Shown here: piece by piece, positions 22,070 to 33,108 of the stretch
How positions within the stretch are numbered: position 1 is the stretch's first letter
Layout: every line of letters begins with the position of its first letter
Notes under the pieces: generated by a model
The model's database searches: none
Seen by the model: only the letters and a program-made list of their open reading frames with translations
What the model was told of the DNA's origin: nothing
Origin: Dastarcus helophoroides
Taxonomy: Eukaryota; Arthropoda; Insecta; Coleoptera; Bothrideridae
Direction of reading: 5' to 3'
Assembly (NCBI GenBank): GCA_028583605.1
Contig: CM053326.1
Coordinates: forward strand, 38,099,931-38,163,930
Length of the DNA: 64,000 nt
Program-made: the position numbers and the translations under genes

Positions 22070-25000
22070 ACTTATACAAGGGGTCGGCAAACTTTAAAAC
22101 CGAAAGAGCCAGCCACAATAAAAAAATTGATTTCGTGAATTTCAGAGCCACAAATTTTTATTTCTTATTTATACATTTTATTTCAAAATTAAATCAGATA
22201 AATCAGACAATATATTGGACAGAGACTGACTCATGCAGTCAAACGAACATACATTCAGCCCAAAAGACCTTTTATTGCTCAACATTTTTAGACCTTTACT
22301 TTAAAATTTGCCTTTTTTTTTCTTCGCAATTTCAACTTTTTAACTCTTTTCTATATTAGTCGTCTTTTTTAGTGTCTATTTTGTTCCTGAAATTAGACTT
22401 TTACCCCAAATCTTCCTTTCTTCTCAAAACTCGACTATTTGTAAAAATGTTTACTTTTTTCTAATTCGACTTACAGGAAGTTTTGACTTATTTCTTAAAA
22501 ATTTATCTTTTGTCAATTTTTTAATAAAAAAAGGAAAAATTTGATGTAATTGGAGATGTTAAGTAAAATAGTTATTGAAGATTTCGACTTATTTCAAAGT
22601 TTTTTTTTTCGAAATTTAGATCTATTCTCAAATTTCATTTTTTTCCAAAATTACACTTTTTCAACTTTGTTTTAAATTACGCCTTTTTTTAGAACTTTCT
22701 ACATTCTTTTTTAAAATTTCGACATTTTCCCTACACTTGACTTTTACTAAACATATAAGCTTTTATTTATTTTTTACAATTTTGGACTTGTTATGCAAAA
22801 TTCGGTTTTTTTACGAAATTTCGACTTTTCAAATTCGATATTTTATTGTTATTGCAATGTGCGATTTTCTTGACTAAATTTATCGACATATTTTCAAAAT
22901 ATTTGATTTAATCTCAAAATTTGATTTTCTCTGGAAGATTTTCACCTTCAGAACTTCAACACTTCTCTCGAAATATCTATATTATTTTCAAAATTTGTCG
23001 TTTTCCCAAATTTAGCTATTTTGCCCAAATGTTAAATTTTACAAAACATTTAAACATTTATGTATTTTCTCCAAATTTCGACTTGGTTCGCAAAATTCGT
23101 TTTTTCTTAAATTTCGACTTTGAAAATTCGCCATTTTATTGTTTCCGCAAGCTGTGATTTTTTCGACGAATTCGTCAATTTTCAAAATGTTTGACTTAAT
23201 CTTCAGAATTAGATTTTTTTTCTTAAAATTTGACCTTTTATTAAAGTTCAGCATTTTTCTCGAAACTGAAATTTGTATCAACATTGTCTTTTCTTTCGAA
23301 ATTATTTTACCAATTCTATCAAATTTCGAATTTATCATCGGCTTTTTAAAAGTTTGACAATTTTTACTAATCTTACAATTTTTTATAACATGCTCTTTTC
23401 GAAATTTTACAATTTTCCACAAAAATCTAAAAATTTCAGGTTTTAAATTTGTTCTGGGTTTCAATCTATCGTCGAAACTCGACGATTTTTTTAAAATTAT
23501 ATCTTTTTTAAAAACTTTTGACAAATTCATTTTTTTTTAAATCTCTTTTTTTCAAAATTCAGTATTTTCTGGAAATTTCAACTTTTATTTCGACTTTCGA
23601 ATTTTCAAATCACAAAATTTGATTTTGTTTCTTAAAATTTGACTTTCTCTGGGAAATGTTGACCTTATTTTAAAATTCAATACTTTTCTTGAAACTGGAA
23701 GTTTTATCGACATTTTCTTTTCATTCGAAATTATTTCACCAATTTTCTCAAAATTCGATTGTCTGAAAATTGGAGTTTTTTTTTAATTCGTTTTGTTCTC
23801 GAAATTTCAATTTATTCTCAAAATTTAACTTTCGCTAAAACATTGCAATTTTTTTATTTTCTTCTTCTCTGAAAAACTTTGATTTTTGAAATAGTTCGAC
23901 AATTTTTTTAAAACTTTTAATTTATTATAATTTTTCTTTTCGAAATTTTACAATTTTTCACAAAATTTAAATTTGTCTAAACATCTCAGGTTTTTAAATT
24001 TGTTCTTCGAATTTCAATCTAGCCAAAATTAGTCTTTTAAACATTTTTGCGTTTTTTGAGAACTTTTGACAAATTCATTTTTTTCCGAAATCTTTTTTTT
24101 TTCAAATTAAGCTTTTTCTGGAAATTTCAACTTTTATTTCGAACGAAATTCATCTATTTTCAAATCTCAAAATTTGATTTTGTTTCTTAAAATTTGACTT
24201 TCTCTGCGAAATGTTGACCTTCTTTTAAAATTCAATACTTTTCTCGAAACTGGAAGTTTTATCGACATTTTCTTTTCTTTCGAAATTATTTCACCAATTT
24301 TCTCAAAATTCGATATGTCTGAAAATTTTGAGTTTTTTTTTCAATTCGTTTTGTTTTCGAAATTTCAATTTATTCTCAAAATTTAATTTTCTCTGATTGC
24401 AAATTTTTTATTTTCTTCTTCTCTGAAAAACTTCGACTTCTGAAATAGTTCGACAATTTTTTTAAAACTTTTAATTTATTACAATTTCTCTTTTCGAAAT
24501 TTTACAATTTTTTACAAAATTTAAATTTGTCTAAACATCTCAGGTTTTTAAATTTGTTCTTCGAATTTCAATCTAGCCAAAATTAGTCTTTTAAACATTT
24601 TTGCGTTTTTTGAGAACTTTTGACAAATTCATTTTTTTCCGAAATCTTTTTTTTTTCAAATTAAGCTTTTTCTGGAAATTTCAACTTTATTTCGAACGAA
24701 ATTCATCTATTTTCAAATTTCAAAATTTGATTTTGTTTCTTAAAATTTGACTTTCTCTGCGAAATGTTGACCTTCTTTTAAAATTCAATACTTTTCTCGA
24801 AACTGGAAGTTTTATCGACATTTTCTTTTCTTTCGAAATTATTTCACCAATTTTCTCAAAATTCGATATGTCTGAAAATTTGGAGTTTTTTTTTAATTCG
24901 TTTTGTTCTCGAAATTTCAATTTATTCTCAAAATTTAACTTTCTCTGAAACATTGCAAATTTTTTATTTTCTTCTTCTCTGAAAAACTTCGACTTCTGAA

Positions 25001-26398
25001 ATAGTTCGACAATTTTTTAAATAACTTTTAATTTATTACAATTTCTCTTTTCGAAATTTTACAATTTTTCACAAAATTTAAATTTGTCTAAACATGTCAG
25101 GTTTTTAAATTTGTTCTTCGAATTTCAATCTATTGTCAAAATTAGTCTTTTAAAAAAATTTGCGTTTTTTGAGAACTTTTGACGAATTATTTTTTTTTCG
25201 AAATCTCTTTTTTCAAAATTAAGCTTTTTCTGGAAATTTCAACTTTTATTTCGAACGAAATTCATCTATTTTTAAATCACAAAATTTGATTTTTTTCTTA
25301 AAATTTGACTTTCTCTGGCAAATTTTGATATTCTTTTAAAATTCAATACTTTTTATAGAAACTGGAAGTTTTATCGACATTGTCTTTTTTTTGGAAATTA
25401 TTTTGGCAATTTTCTCAAAATTCGAATTCATCAAAAAATTTGGATTTTTTTAAATCGTCTTGTTCTGAAATTTCAAATTTCTTGTCAAAATTTAGATGTC
25501 TCTGGAAAATTACAAATTTTTTGACGAAATTTCGAGCTTTTCTTAAAATTTTAACATTTTACTTGAAATTATTCCTAAAATTTGACTTTGTTCTTCTTTG
25601 TTGAAAAACTTCAAATTTTTTTAAAGTTCGACAATTTTTTTTATGCTTCCAACAGTTTCTCTTTTTGATATTTTACACTTTTTGAATAAAATTCAAATTT
25701 GTCTAAAAATTTCAGGTTTTTAATTTGTTCTGGGTTTCAATCTATTGTCAAATCCTAAGTTTTTTTTCTAAAATTTTACCTTTTTTTGAGTACTTTTAAT
25801 AAATTTAGCTTTTTCAAAATGTTTTCCCCTTTCTCAATTTTTTCGTAATCTCTTGGTTTCCCTTAATTTTTTCGAAGTCTCTTTTTTCCCCAATTTTTTC
25901 GAAATCTCTTTTTTTTTCTCAAAATTCAGATTTTTCTTGAAATTTCAGCTTTTATTTCGAATTTTGATATTTGCTTTTTTTCACGAAAGTAATTCATCTT
26001 TTTTTCACGAAATTCTAAGGCTGTAAAAAATTTACAAATAAAGTAAAATTATGAAAAAAAATATTTTTTAGAAATTTCGACTTTCCAAATTGGTCTACAA
26101 ATTTCAAAATGTGTTTTTTCAAAATGTTAATACAAAACAATCAAAAATTTTGAAAAAATACTTCTTGGAATCATAATTTTTGGTCAAAATTTAAGCAAAA
26201 TATGAAAATTGCTAGAAAAGTATTTTTGGAAATTTCGACTTCTGTAGGTCACTTGTTTAATAAGTACTCATTTTCTACGTATTTGTCCTCTCTAGCTTTT
26301 ATTTATTCATTTTTTGGGAGAATTTAAAGAGGCGCCATTGTCTTTTAAAGAGCCGCAGGCGGCTCGCGAGCCGCGGTTTGTCGACCCCTGACCTATAC
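22070..26398. mobile_element. Non-autonomous hAT-like element, 4.3 kb, with target duplication
   Basis: The element proper is 22078-26390. Its ends are AAGGGGTCGGCAAAC and, in reverse complement, CAGGGGTCGACAAACC, the classical CAGGGGTCGGCAAAC-type hAT terminus. The flanks are ACTTATAC (22070-22077) and ACCTATAC (26391-26398), an 8-bp target duplication with one mismatch. The subterminal right region (CGGCTCGCGAGCCGCGG) can fold back. There is no transposase. The interior is AT-rich and dominated by a 555-bp tandem repeat. Movement would have needed a transposase from elsewhere. Confidence 0.8.
23150..25950. repeat. Tandem array inside the hAT-like element, period about 555 bp
   Basis: The block CGAAACTGGAAGTTTTATCG with its surroundings recurs, with anchors at 23263, 23692, 24247, 24800 and 25359. 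The spacings are 429, 555, 553 and 559 bp. Copies share long ordered blocks such as TCGAAATTATTTCACCAATT, GTTCTTCGAATTTCAATCTA and GAGAACTTTTGACAAATTCA. The first and last copies are the most diverged, and the central ones are nearly identical, as in recent unequal exchange. Non-coding: frames on both strands here are low-complexity. Confidence 0.9.
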
Positions 26399-28536
26399 TA
26401 AAGCTCAAAATATATTCTGGAGATCGTTATTCAATTCGGGAATATGCGCACTGTTATATAAATAAATGAAAAAAATCGACGAATTATTGATAGACAAATT
26501 ACTTTGAAAGAAGCTCAGGATCAAAAATATCTTCAGAGATGTGCTCATTGAATGTAATCACGATCAATCTACACAACATCAAAATACTTGGAACCTTTGG
26601 ATAGAGATTATTTCAAGATATGGATAATTTTAATTAAGTACCAAATTTCACGTGTTACGTTTTGTTAGGGAAGACACCTCCTTGATGGAATACTGTTACG
26701 ATATCTCCGATAAGGCGCAAGTACTCTTTAGATATGTATCAAAATATGATGAACGGCCTTACAGTTTCCGTGTTGGATTTAACACAGCCGAGGCGGTTTT
26801 AATTTCACGCTTGAGCAAAAATTTCGTGACAATTTACACCAACATTTACTGCAAATTATATCATTTAACAGTAGCTGTGGTTCGGATAACGGTAGAGACG
26901 ATGGGCAACTTGTCTATTTACCTAGAGATATTTATAAACTTTAAGTAATTAAAACTATTCCATATTATGCCTATTATTTTTGAAAAATGCCGTCTTTGCA
27001 GAAATAAAATCTACACTAGCTTTTGCGTCCTAGTCGCTAGTTGTTTGTCATTCCAAAATATAAAACGAGTGTGAAGCATTTTTTTTAAGAAAAATTATAA
27101 TTTGATTTTTTTTTGTTGGCGCTTTTTATTTAGTACACTCCATATACAATTACATGCAAAAGGTAGTATTAGGTGACCTCTTGTGAGACAAATATTCCAG
27201 AATGAGCCCCCATTAAGAAAGCATGGGATTTTGGGCCATATCTGCCTAACATATCTAATAGCATTCATATGTAGCGACAAAATATAATAACATCTAATTC
27301 GTATCAAATTATTTGCACGTTTATATCACAAATAAAATAAGTGACACACATATAATAACTTTTTTTGAAACGTTATTCTAAATCAGAGCCTTTTTAGAAG
27401 CACAAATAATTGTTCAACATATTTTAGTAATAATCCGTTGCTCTGCTTTCGTAGCATCATTACAACTCTGAATTATTCAAGATGTCAATGTTCCTTATGT
27501 TAAATTTATCGTATAAATGGGAATGGCATGAAACTTTTTATAGGGTTGTTTGTTCGGTTGCAAGCTAGTTCGTGCACAAAATATAAAGACCAGCATCGCA
27601 TTTAAAGTTATAATAAATATCTCGTAGAAAAATATCTGTCTAACAAGGCGCCATTCAAAGTTTTTGTAGCTGTTTCAACTCAAGGACTGTGTTTCATTCA
27701 TTAAATTCGCTCGTAGCGAGTAATACTGATCGTTTCAATGTTACGGCGAATGCTCCACCAGAAGGCAGCACTTATACAATCAAGTAATCTTTAATTCGCA
27801 ATGCACCAAGTCTTCACATATTTTGTGGAAAAGAACTTTTAATTTTCTCGCAATTCCAGCATTATTGGATGTGGGTCATTCCAAGATGTGCATTAAATCC
27901 AATTACTACATTACATTTCTTAAAAATTGTCAAAGTTTTATCACCTCAAGGTAAATTACTTCTTAATGCCCGCATTTGTGCACTCCACGTGTTGAAAAAA
28001 TTATTAGCTTGAAATGAAATTGTAGAAACGGCTATATTATTAAATTTCGATTTAACTTGCTTAGCCACAACATTCTGAGATCGTTCAGCAAGCGTCTAAT
28101 TTCCAAATTTCTCATTAAAGAACCCAATTCACTGAAACGATTTGTAAAAGAAAAACTTGGCTTTTTTATAGATTTTCAGTTAAATTTGATAGATGTTTCT
28201 GGTGTTCCTTGGTATGAGGATTCGACCGTTAAGTTGAACTGGGAATAAATTGCTTCTTTAATGATGACATGAACAATCTCATTTTTGCAATAACTTTATT
28301 TCATTCATGTTAAAAGAATATTTGTCTTACTTTACTTTACGGTAATACACGGTGTGTCGGGTAATTAAACGCCAATAATGTCGATACCTTCGAGGATTCA
28401 TTAATTTTAACATTGCTCCTTTTAATTTATCGATTACATTGCAAATTTTTGTATTTAAAAAGTCTCTTTCTCAGGATTTACAGGATCCTTTCTTAAAAAT
28501 TGGTAATTCCTCTGCCATTAGAAATAACTAAATATA
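26399..28536. other. Unassigned interval
   Basis: The longest frame is 26652-26948 forward (98 codons, starting MLRFVREDTSLMEYCYDISD). It shows no recognisable domain and no splice context I could support. The remaining DNA is AT-rich without clear repeats. Confidence 0.3.
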
Positions 28537-28757
28537 TTGAAATACAAATCTTGTCCCCTGAAACCAAGGAAGATTAAAAACACAACAAAGGTTGCTCTAA
28601 CGCGTTTCGACAGCCAAGTTATCATCTTCAGAGAGATTCATGATAACTTGGAGCAACTTTTGTTGTGTTTTTTCATCTTTCTTTGTTTTAGTTACAAGAT
28701 TTGTATTTCAATTTTTGAAGATAACCAAGGACCAGTCCGTTCCACCAAAACTAAATA
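28537..28757. repeat. Palindromic repeat family P, near-complete copy
   Basis: The left arm starts GAAATACAAATCTTGTCCCC. The right arm ends with the reverse complement (ACAAGATTTGTATTTCAA) at about 28716 and is followed by the family's outer tail GGACCAGTCCGTTCCACC. Between them lie AACACAACAAAGGTTGCTC and its reverse complement. The copy stops at a TA next to the mariner terminus at 28762. It is MITE-like in size, but no consistent target duplication was seen. A hammerhead-like core lies at 28595-28635 on the minus strand. Confidence 0.75.
28595..28635 (-). ncRNA. Hammerhead-like ribozyme core in family P
   Basis: On the minus strand the order is CTCT, CTGAAGA, one extra T, GATAACTTGGCTGTC (stem II GATA/TGTC with one wobble), GAAA, CGCG, TT, AGAG. 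This fits a type I hammerhead: the CUGANGA box, the GAAA box, a self-complementary stem III strand (ACGCGU), a U at the cleavage position and a 4-bp stem I (CUCU/AGAG). The extra base between CUGAAGA and stem II is unusual. The copy at 31967-32007 has a stronger stem II (GACAG/CTGTC). Activity is inferred from the fold only. Confidence 0.5.
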
Positions 28758-28761
28758 TATA

Positions 28762-29590
28762 CGAGGGTTGCCTTTTATATTTTGGGATTAGAGAACAAAA
28801 ACAAATATTAATCATTTAAAATCACTTTATTGTTTTTCAAAATATTCTCCATGAAGATCTATACACTTTTGCATGCGTTTGAACCAATTGTCGAAGCACT
28901 TTTGCCACTCTGATTGAGGCATCTCCAAAACATGCATTCTGAATGCAGCAACCGCTTCTTCAGGTGTCGAAAAACGTTGACCTCTCAGTTTGTTTTTTAC
29001 GTACGGGAATAAAAAGAAGTTATTCGGTGCCAAGTCAGGACTATACGTCGGATGACTCATCAAATCGATGTTTTGGGTGCTCAAAAATGCAATTGTTTGA
29101 GCCGATGTGTGAGAGCTTGCATTGTCGTGGCGAAGAGTGATCCGTCTTCGGCGGTTGGTTTTCCTGATTTCTTGGAAGACAACTGACAAACAAATGGTTG
29201 TGTACCACTCAGAATTGACTAGTCTGCGTTGTTCTAGTGGTACGGTTGCGACATGTCCAGTTTTTCCGAAAAAACAGGCGACCATTTGCTTGGAAGTGCT
29301 TCGTGCGCTAACAACTTTTGTTGAATTTCTTTCGGGCTCATACGCGTAAATCCACGATTCATCACCTGTCACGATGTCATAGACGTGTTTCGAAGCACCG
29401 CGATCGTATTTTTTGAGCATTTCTTTCGACCAATCGACACAAGCCTTTTTTTTGAGCGATTGACAAATTGTGTGGGATCCAACGCGAATCAATGTTGTTG
29501 ACAGTCAAGTGTTTATGCAATATTAACTGTATGCTGGTCCCACTAATGCCTAAGGTTGTCTCAATCTCACGATAGGTCACATGACGATGT
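28762..29590 (-). pseudogene. mariner transposase, inactive
   Basis: Mariner transposases cut and paste their element at TA sites using a D,D34D catalytic triad. Minus-strand frames 29625-29377 (RHVTYREIETTLGISGTSI) and 29492-28827 together cover most of the protein. Visible motifs are TGDESW (first D), RHDNASSHTS (second D) and YSPDLAPNNFFLFP. Counting from the second D, position +35 is asparagine where mariner has the third aspartate, so the triad is broken. A frameshift falls at an 8-base T run (29446-29453). The 3' side ends in TATACGAGGGTTGCC at about 28761, a typical mariner inverted-terminal start next to TA. The N-terminus is cut at about 29585, and no matching left terminus is present. 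Confidence 0.9.
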
Positions 29591-29601
29591 GACCTATCGT
29601 G
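29569..29601. repeat. Perfect 14-bp hairpin at mariner/PLE junction
   Basis: ACGATAGGTCACAT and its exact reverse complement ATGTGACCTATCGT are separated by GACG. The left arm is genuine mariner coding sequence (HVTYRE). The right arm is an inverted copy that then joins PLE terminal sequence. This looks like a rearrangement scar from fold-back synthesis or template switching. Confidence 0.75.
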
Positions 29602-29915
29602 TTTCGCTTCTGATATGGTGGACATACTGGGTTACCGTGCTCTCCTGTCTAAACTTTCTTATCCTTTGTACCAATTTTCAGTTCAGAAGAGTTTCGCCTC
29701 TGGTATGGTGGACATACTAAGTTAGCGTGCTCTGATGTTTTGAAATTGGCCTTTTCTTTCTTTCGTTTTTTGCATATTCTCTCATATTCCTCTTTTCATT
29801 TTTTCTTTTCTTTGTTCCTGAAGAAGCCCCCTACGATGGTGGGCGAAACGTCGAACACTTTTAGTAGTTCTTTGACACGGTCCAATCCCGGAAGAAGTAT
29901 ATCCTGTACTAAGTA
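29602..29915 (+). mobile_element. PLE terminal repeat, solo copy A
   Basis: Two units of the family's 89-bp-type repeat (GTTTCGC.TCTG.TATGGTGG ... GTTA.CGTGCTC) are followed by the TTTGAAATTGGCCTTTTC stretch, a hammerhead motif at 29813-29857, and the conserved block GACACGGTCCAATCCC ... TATATCCTGTACT. The same order is found at the ends of the PLE at 35.1-39.9 kb. No coding part is attached, so this is a truncated or solo terminal repeat. Confidence 0.8.
29813..29857 (+). ncRNA. Hammerhead ribozyme of PLE, copy A
   Basis: In order: TGTTC (stem I), CTGAAGA (CUGANGA box), one extra A, GCCC, loop, GGGC (stem II), GAAA, CG, T, C, then GAACA (stem I, pairs with TGTTC). Cleavage is predicted after C29852. 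The stem III strand is the self-complementary ACGU, as in minimal hammerheads thought to act as dimers. Hammerheads in PLE terminal repeats are known from other animals. The one-base bulge before stem II is a deviation from the usual core. Confidence 0.7.
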
Positions 29916-29934
29916 TTTAAAAGTTTACCCTTAA

Positions 29935-30012
29935 TTTTCGTGGAACGGACTGCTCCCCTGAAACTTGAAATGTTTCCTGGTTTCAGGAGATAAGATTTGT
30001 ACTTCAATTTTT
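29935..30012. repeat. Deletion derivative of palindromic family P
   Basis: The tail GTGGAACGGACTG joins CTCCCCTGAAAC and then CTGGTTTCAGGAGATAAGA and ATTTGTACTTCAATTTTT, so both termini are present with the middle lost, as in the copy at 3476. Confidence 0.6.
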
Positions 30013-31834
30013 ATAAGTTTTCTCGACATTTTGCCCTGTTATTAATTGCTTTGATCACTTTCGTGCGCCCTGCTACGATTTTGTCAAATATGACTACTCA
30101 AGAATTTAGAAATCTTATATATTTCAAATAAAACCATTAAAACGAATCTAAAAATGAATCACTTTTATTAACACCATGCAGAACCTAACGTTTCAAAATT
30201 ATTCAATTCAGGTGTTAATATTTGATGATTTAAATATCAAAAATAACAAAAACAGCTGTAAATTATAAAGTTTAATATATTTATTTCTTTGACATAAGTC
30301 GATTTAGTTATTCAGTATTGACCATCTCCAATGTGTAATGCCAAAGTCAATTATGAGATAATTAACGAGCTCATACTTTCATTTAAGTCGTTTCATTTGT
30401 AATAAAAACTGAATTTCGATTCCCGCAGCCTTAATTGACAGAAAATTTAAATTGAAGGTGCCACAGAACAAATCGTAAACACATTTGATTGAGTTATACG
30501 GTCTGAATGGTAATCATGTTCCGCAATTAAAAGAGAGTCGCAATGTCGTAATCAAACTGATTCTGTCGGTTTTACGCGACTTCTCAACGCAGCCTTAAAA
30601 TTAATTAAACTATCACCAAACAATAAACTCGATTTTTATGTTTTAAAATATCATCAACTAATCCGTTAAACCGTTAGTATTGATATTAAATTAAAAACCT
30701 TTCTAAATAAGGCCACCTAGGCAGAAGCATTCAAAAGTTATAAAAATTGACTCTAAAGGGCCCTATTATCGCATTAAAATAATCTAACACTCTGGATCTG
30801 CAAAATTTAATAGTTTCGATTAAGATCTAGAGTTTCGAGTCCGTAAATCACTAATAATTGTACCCATAATTTAAACATTAGATTTCATGATTCCATAGAA
30901 GATTAAGAGGGCCACCGCAGAGGAAATTATGAGGATGCTGCCCTATTAATTCAGCAATTCGGCAAACGATTAACACCTTCCTTTAATACATCAAAGATAG
31001 AACATCTCGTGCCTTCTACTAAAATTATTGGGGTAAAGTGTTGAAATTTAATCTTTCTCCCTGTTCAGGTAATCGTTTTAGTTTTAGCAAATCAATTATA
31101 TTGCACGAAGAAGAAAATTGGAAGGATGTTCTGATTACTTCGACGAGTTTTCTTAAAAAATTAAGGTCAATGCTTAAACATCGTATTTAATTTTTTTAGT
31201 TTGAAAAGAGTTTTAAAACGTTTTTTATTTCGTTACTTAGTTAAGCTGGATATAAAGATATAAGGAACGTAGCATACGCATATAATTCGGTGTACCTGTT
31301 CCCTGACTTCATTAATATTTTGAAGGCATCAATCAGTTCAGTATATTAAATAACCATCCGGAATGCAAATCAAGCTGATGGCTGAAGATAAAAAGCAAGC
31401 AACCACTCTGAGGCAAGTGTATGTCAATTATCACTGTCAGTAATTAGTACAAGACATAGCCGTTTCACTAAAATTTTGAATATCATCCTTTTTTTGGTGC
31501 TCAAGACCTATTTAATTATGGACACAAAAAATGACCCACCGATATTAATTGGTATCTACAATAACAAGATCGGGTTTTGATGCGTTTTAATTATTTCCCT
31601 CTTTTATCAGCACTTAGCATGTGATTAAAAATATTGATTTTTAAAATAATTACCTTTCTGTAATATTAAAAATGACATTAAATGCAGCAATAAAAGATGT
31701 ATAGTCGTTTTATTAGAGTTCAAGACATATTTTTACTTATTTTGTTCAATTTTTCATAATTAATCGAGTTTGCAGGTAATGCGCTACCGTTAAAAGAATT
31801 CCTTTTTGTCTTTTTTATTGTATTTTTTTGTTTT
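30013..31834. other. Unassigned interval
   Basis: AT-rich DNA of moderate complexity with no domain-bearing frame and no repeat unit recognised. It is one of the few stretches here without visible transposon sequence, so unannotated host regulatory or intronic DNA is possible. Confidence 0.3.
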
Positions 31835-32070
31835 TTTGATGGAACGGACTGGTCCTTGGTTATCTTCAAAAATTGATATACAGAACTTGTCCCCTGAAAC
31901 CAAGAAAGATTAAAAAACACAACAAAGGTTGCTCAAATGCGTTTCGACAGTCAAGCAAAAGTTTTTCTCTCTGAAGATGACAGGTTGGCTGTCGAAACTC
32001 GTTTGAGCAACATTTGTTGTGTTTTTTAATCTTTCTAGGTTTCAGGGGACAAGTTCTGTATTTCAATTTT
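31835..32070. repeat. Palindromic repeat family P, near-complete copy
   Basis: The tail GATGGAACGGACTGGTCC leads into arm CTTGTCCCCTGAAACCAAGA, then AACACAACAAAGGTTGCTC. The second arm follows in inverted order: GAGCAACATTTGTTGTGTT, then GGTTTCAGGGGACAAG. This is the clearest copy of the full fold-back. The hammerhead-like core is on the plus strand. Confidence 0.8.
31967..32007 (+). ncRNA. Hammerhead-like core in family P, second copy
   Basis: CTCT, CTGAAGA, extra T, GACAG, loop GTTGG, CTGTC (perfect 5-bp stem II), GAAA, CTCG, TT, TGAG. Compared with 28595-28635 stem II is strengthened, while stem I has one mismatch (CTCT against TGAG). The stem III strand has decayed from ACGCGU to ACTCGU. 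Confidence 0.45.
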
Positions 32071-32204
32071 TTTTATTGTACTTTCTAATAAGGAGTATGG
32101 TTATGTTAGATATTCTCTGTATCTTCTTTGCAAAGTAGTATCATTTTCATTCTTGTTTCATTGGTTTTTTCTTCGCCAGTTACTCCTTCCACAATTCAAA
32201 ATTT

Positions 32205-32450
32205 TCAGTAACCTTCGGTTAAGAATTGGAATCTGTTATAGATTGCCCCAAGTAGCGATTGCATTGGATCTTTGTCAATCGTTGTTTGTGACTCAACACC
32301 CCCCATCGTAGGGGGCTTCTTAAGGAACAAAGAAAAGAAATAGTATATAAAAAGAGAAATATAAGGGAATATGCAAAAATGAAAGGATGAAAAGGCCAAT
32401 CTCAAAATATCAGAGCACGGTAACTCAGTATGTCCACCATACCAGAGGCG
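32205..32450 (-). mobile_element. PLE terminal repeat, degraded copy B
   Basis: Minus-strand order matches the other PLE ends (TCTGATATTTTGAGATTGGC, TTTCTTTGTTCC, AAGAAGCCCCCTACGATGG). The hammerhead is broken: CTTAAGA replaces CTGAAGA, and the GAAAC box is lost (32285-32325). It is flanked on its inner side by the inverted-unit cluster at 32410-32745. Confidence 0.7.
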
Positions 32451-32745
32451 AAACTCTTCTAGAGTTTCGCCTCTGGTATGGTGGACTTACTGAGTTACCA
32501 TGCTCTTCTCTCTAACTCAATATGTCCACCAAAGGCGAAACTCTTCTGAGTTGAAAATTGGTACAAAGGATAAGAAAGGCGAAACTCTTCTGGAGTTTCG
32601 CCTTTGGTATGGTGGACATACTGAGTTACCATGCTCTTCTCTCTAACTCAATATGTCCACCAGAGGCGAAACTCTTCTGAATTGAAAATTGGTACAAAGG
32701 ATAAGAAAGTTTAGAGAGAAGAAGAGTTTCGCCTCTGGTATGGTG
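32410..32745. repeat. Cluster of inverted PLE units
   Basis: The unit AGCACGGTAACTCAGTATGT ... CATACCAGAGGCGAAACTC appears in alternating orientation. 32410-32507 is a nearly perfect palindrome centred at about 32460. The pattern is repeated around 32590, with partial units between. At least five unit copies in both orientations are visible, together with the spacer TTGAAAATTGGTACAAAGGA. Confidence 0.85.
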
Positions 32746-33108
32746 GACATACTGAGTTACCGTGCTCTGATGTTTTGAAATTGGCCTTTTCATTTCTGCA
32801 TATTTCCTTATATTATTCTTTTTATTTATTGTTTCTTTTCTTTGTTCCTGAAGAAGCTCCCTACGATGGTGGACGAAACGTCGAACACTTTTAGGAGTTC
32901 TTTGACACGGTCCAATCCCGAAAGAAGTATATCCTGTACTGACTCTGGCCGAGGAAGTCTTCGTTATCATGTTATTAGAATTTAAAGAAAATAATACAGG
33001 TTTATCCCCTATTATATTTTTCAACTAGTTATAGCTTCAAGTGCAAAATGTACTTCACCCAAAAATATAAATATTTCAAATTTACAGTTTGTTTATTTAG
33101 TTACTTTT
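32690..33108 (+). mobile_element. PLE terminal repeat, solo copy C with extension
   Basis: It contains the unit GTTTCGCCTCTGGTATGGTG, the TTTTGAAATTGGCCTTTTC stretch, a hammerhead at 32843-32887, the GACACGGTCCAATCCC ... CCTGTACTGACTCTGGCC block, and then about 165 bp (AAGAAAATAATACAGG to GTTTGTTTATTTAGT). The last part is shared with the 3' end of the large PLE at 35105-35290 in inverted orientation. Confidence 0.8.
32843..32887 (+). ncRNA. Hammerhead ribozyme of PLE, copy C
   Basis: TGTTC, CTGAAGA, extra A, GCTC ... GGAC, GAAA, CGTC, GAACA. Boxes and stem I are intact. Stem II is weakened by two substitutions (GCTC against GGAC). Predicted cleavage is after the C of CGTC. Confidence 0.6.

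Noticed and set aside
23039..23530. 163-codon minus frame
   Set aside because: It lies in the AT-rich tandem array of a hAT-like element and is low-complexity (F, K, N, I rich). The frame is not kept in the other array copies.
32410..32745. CRISPR-like array
   Set aside because: Repeats are in alternating orientation, match PLE ends elsewhere in the window, and lie in eukaryotic DNA. There are no unique spacers or cas genes.
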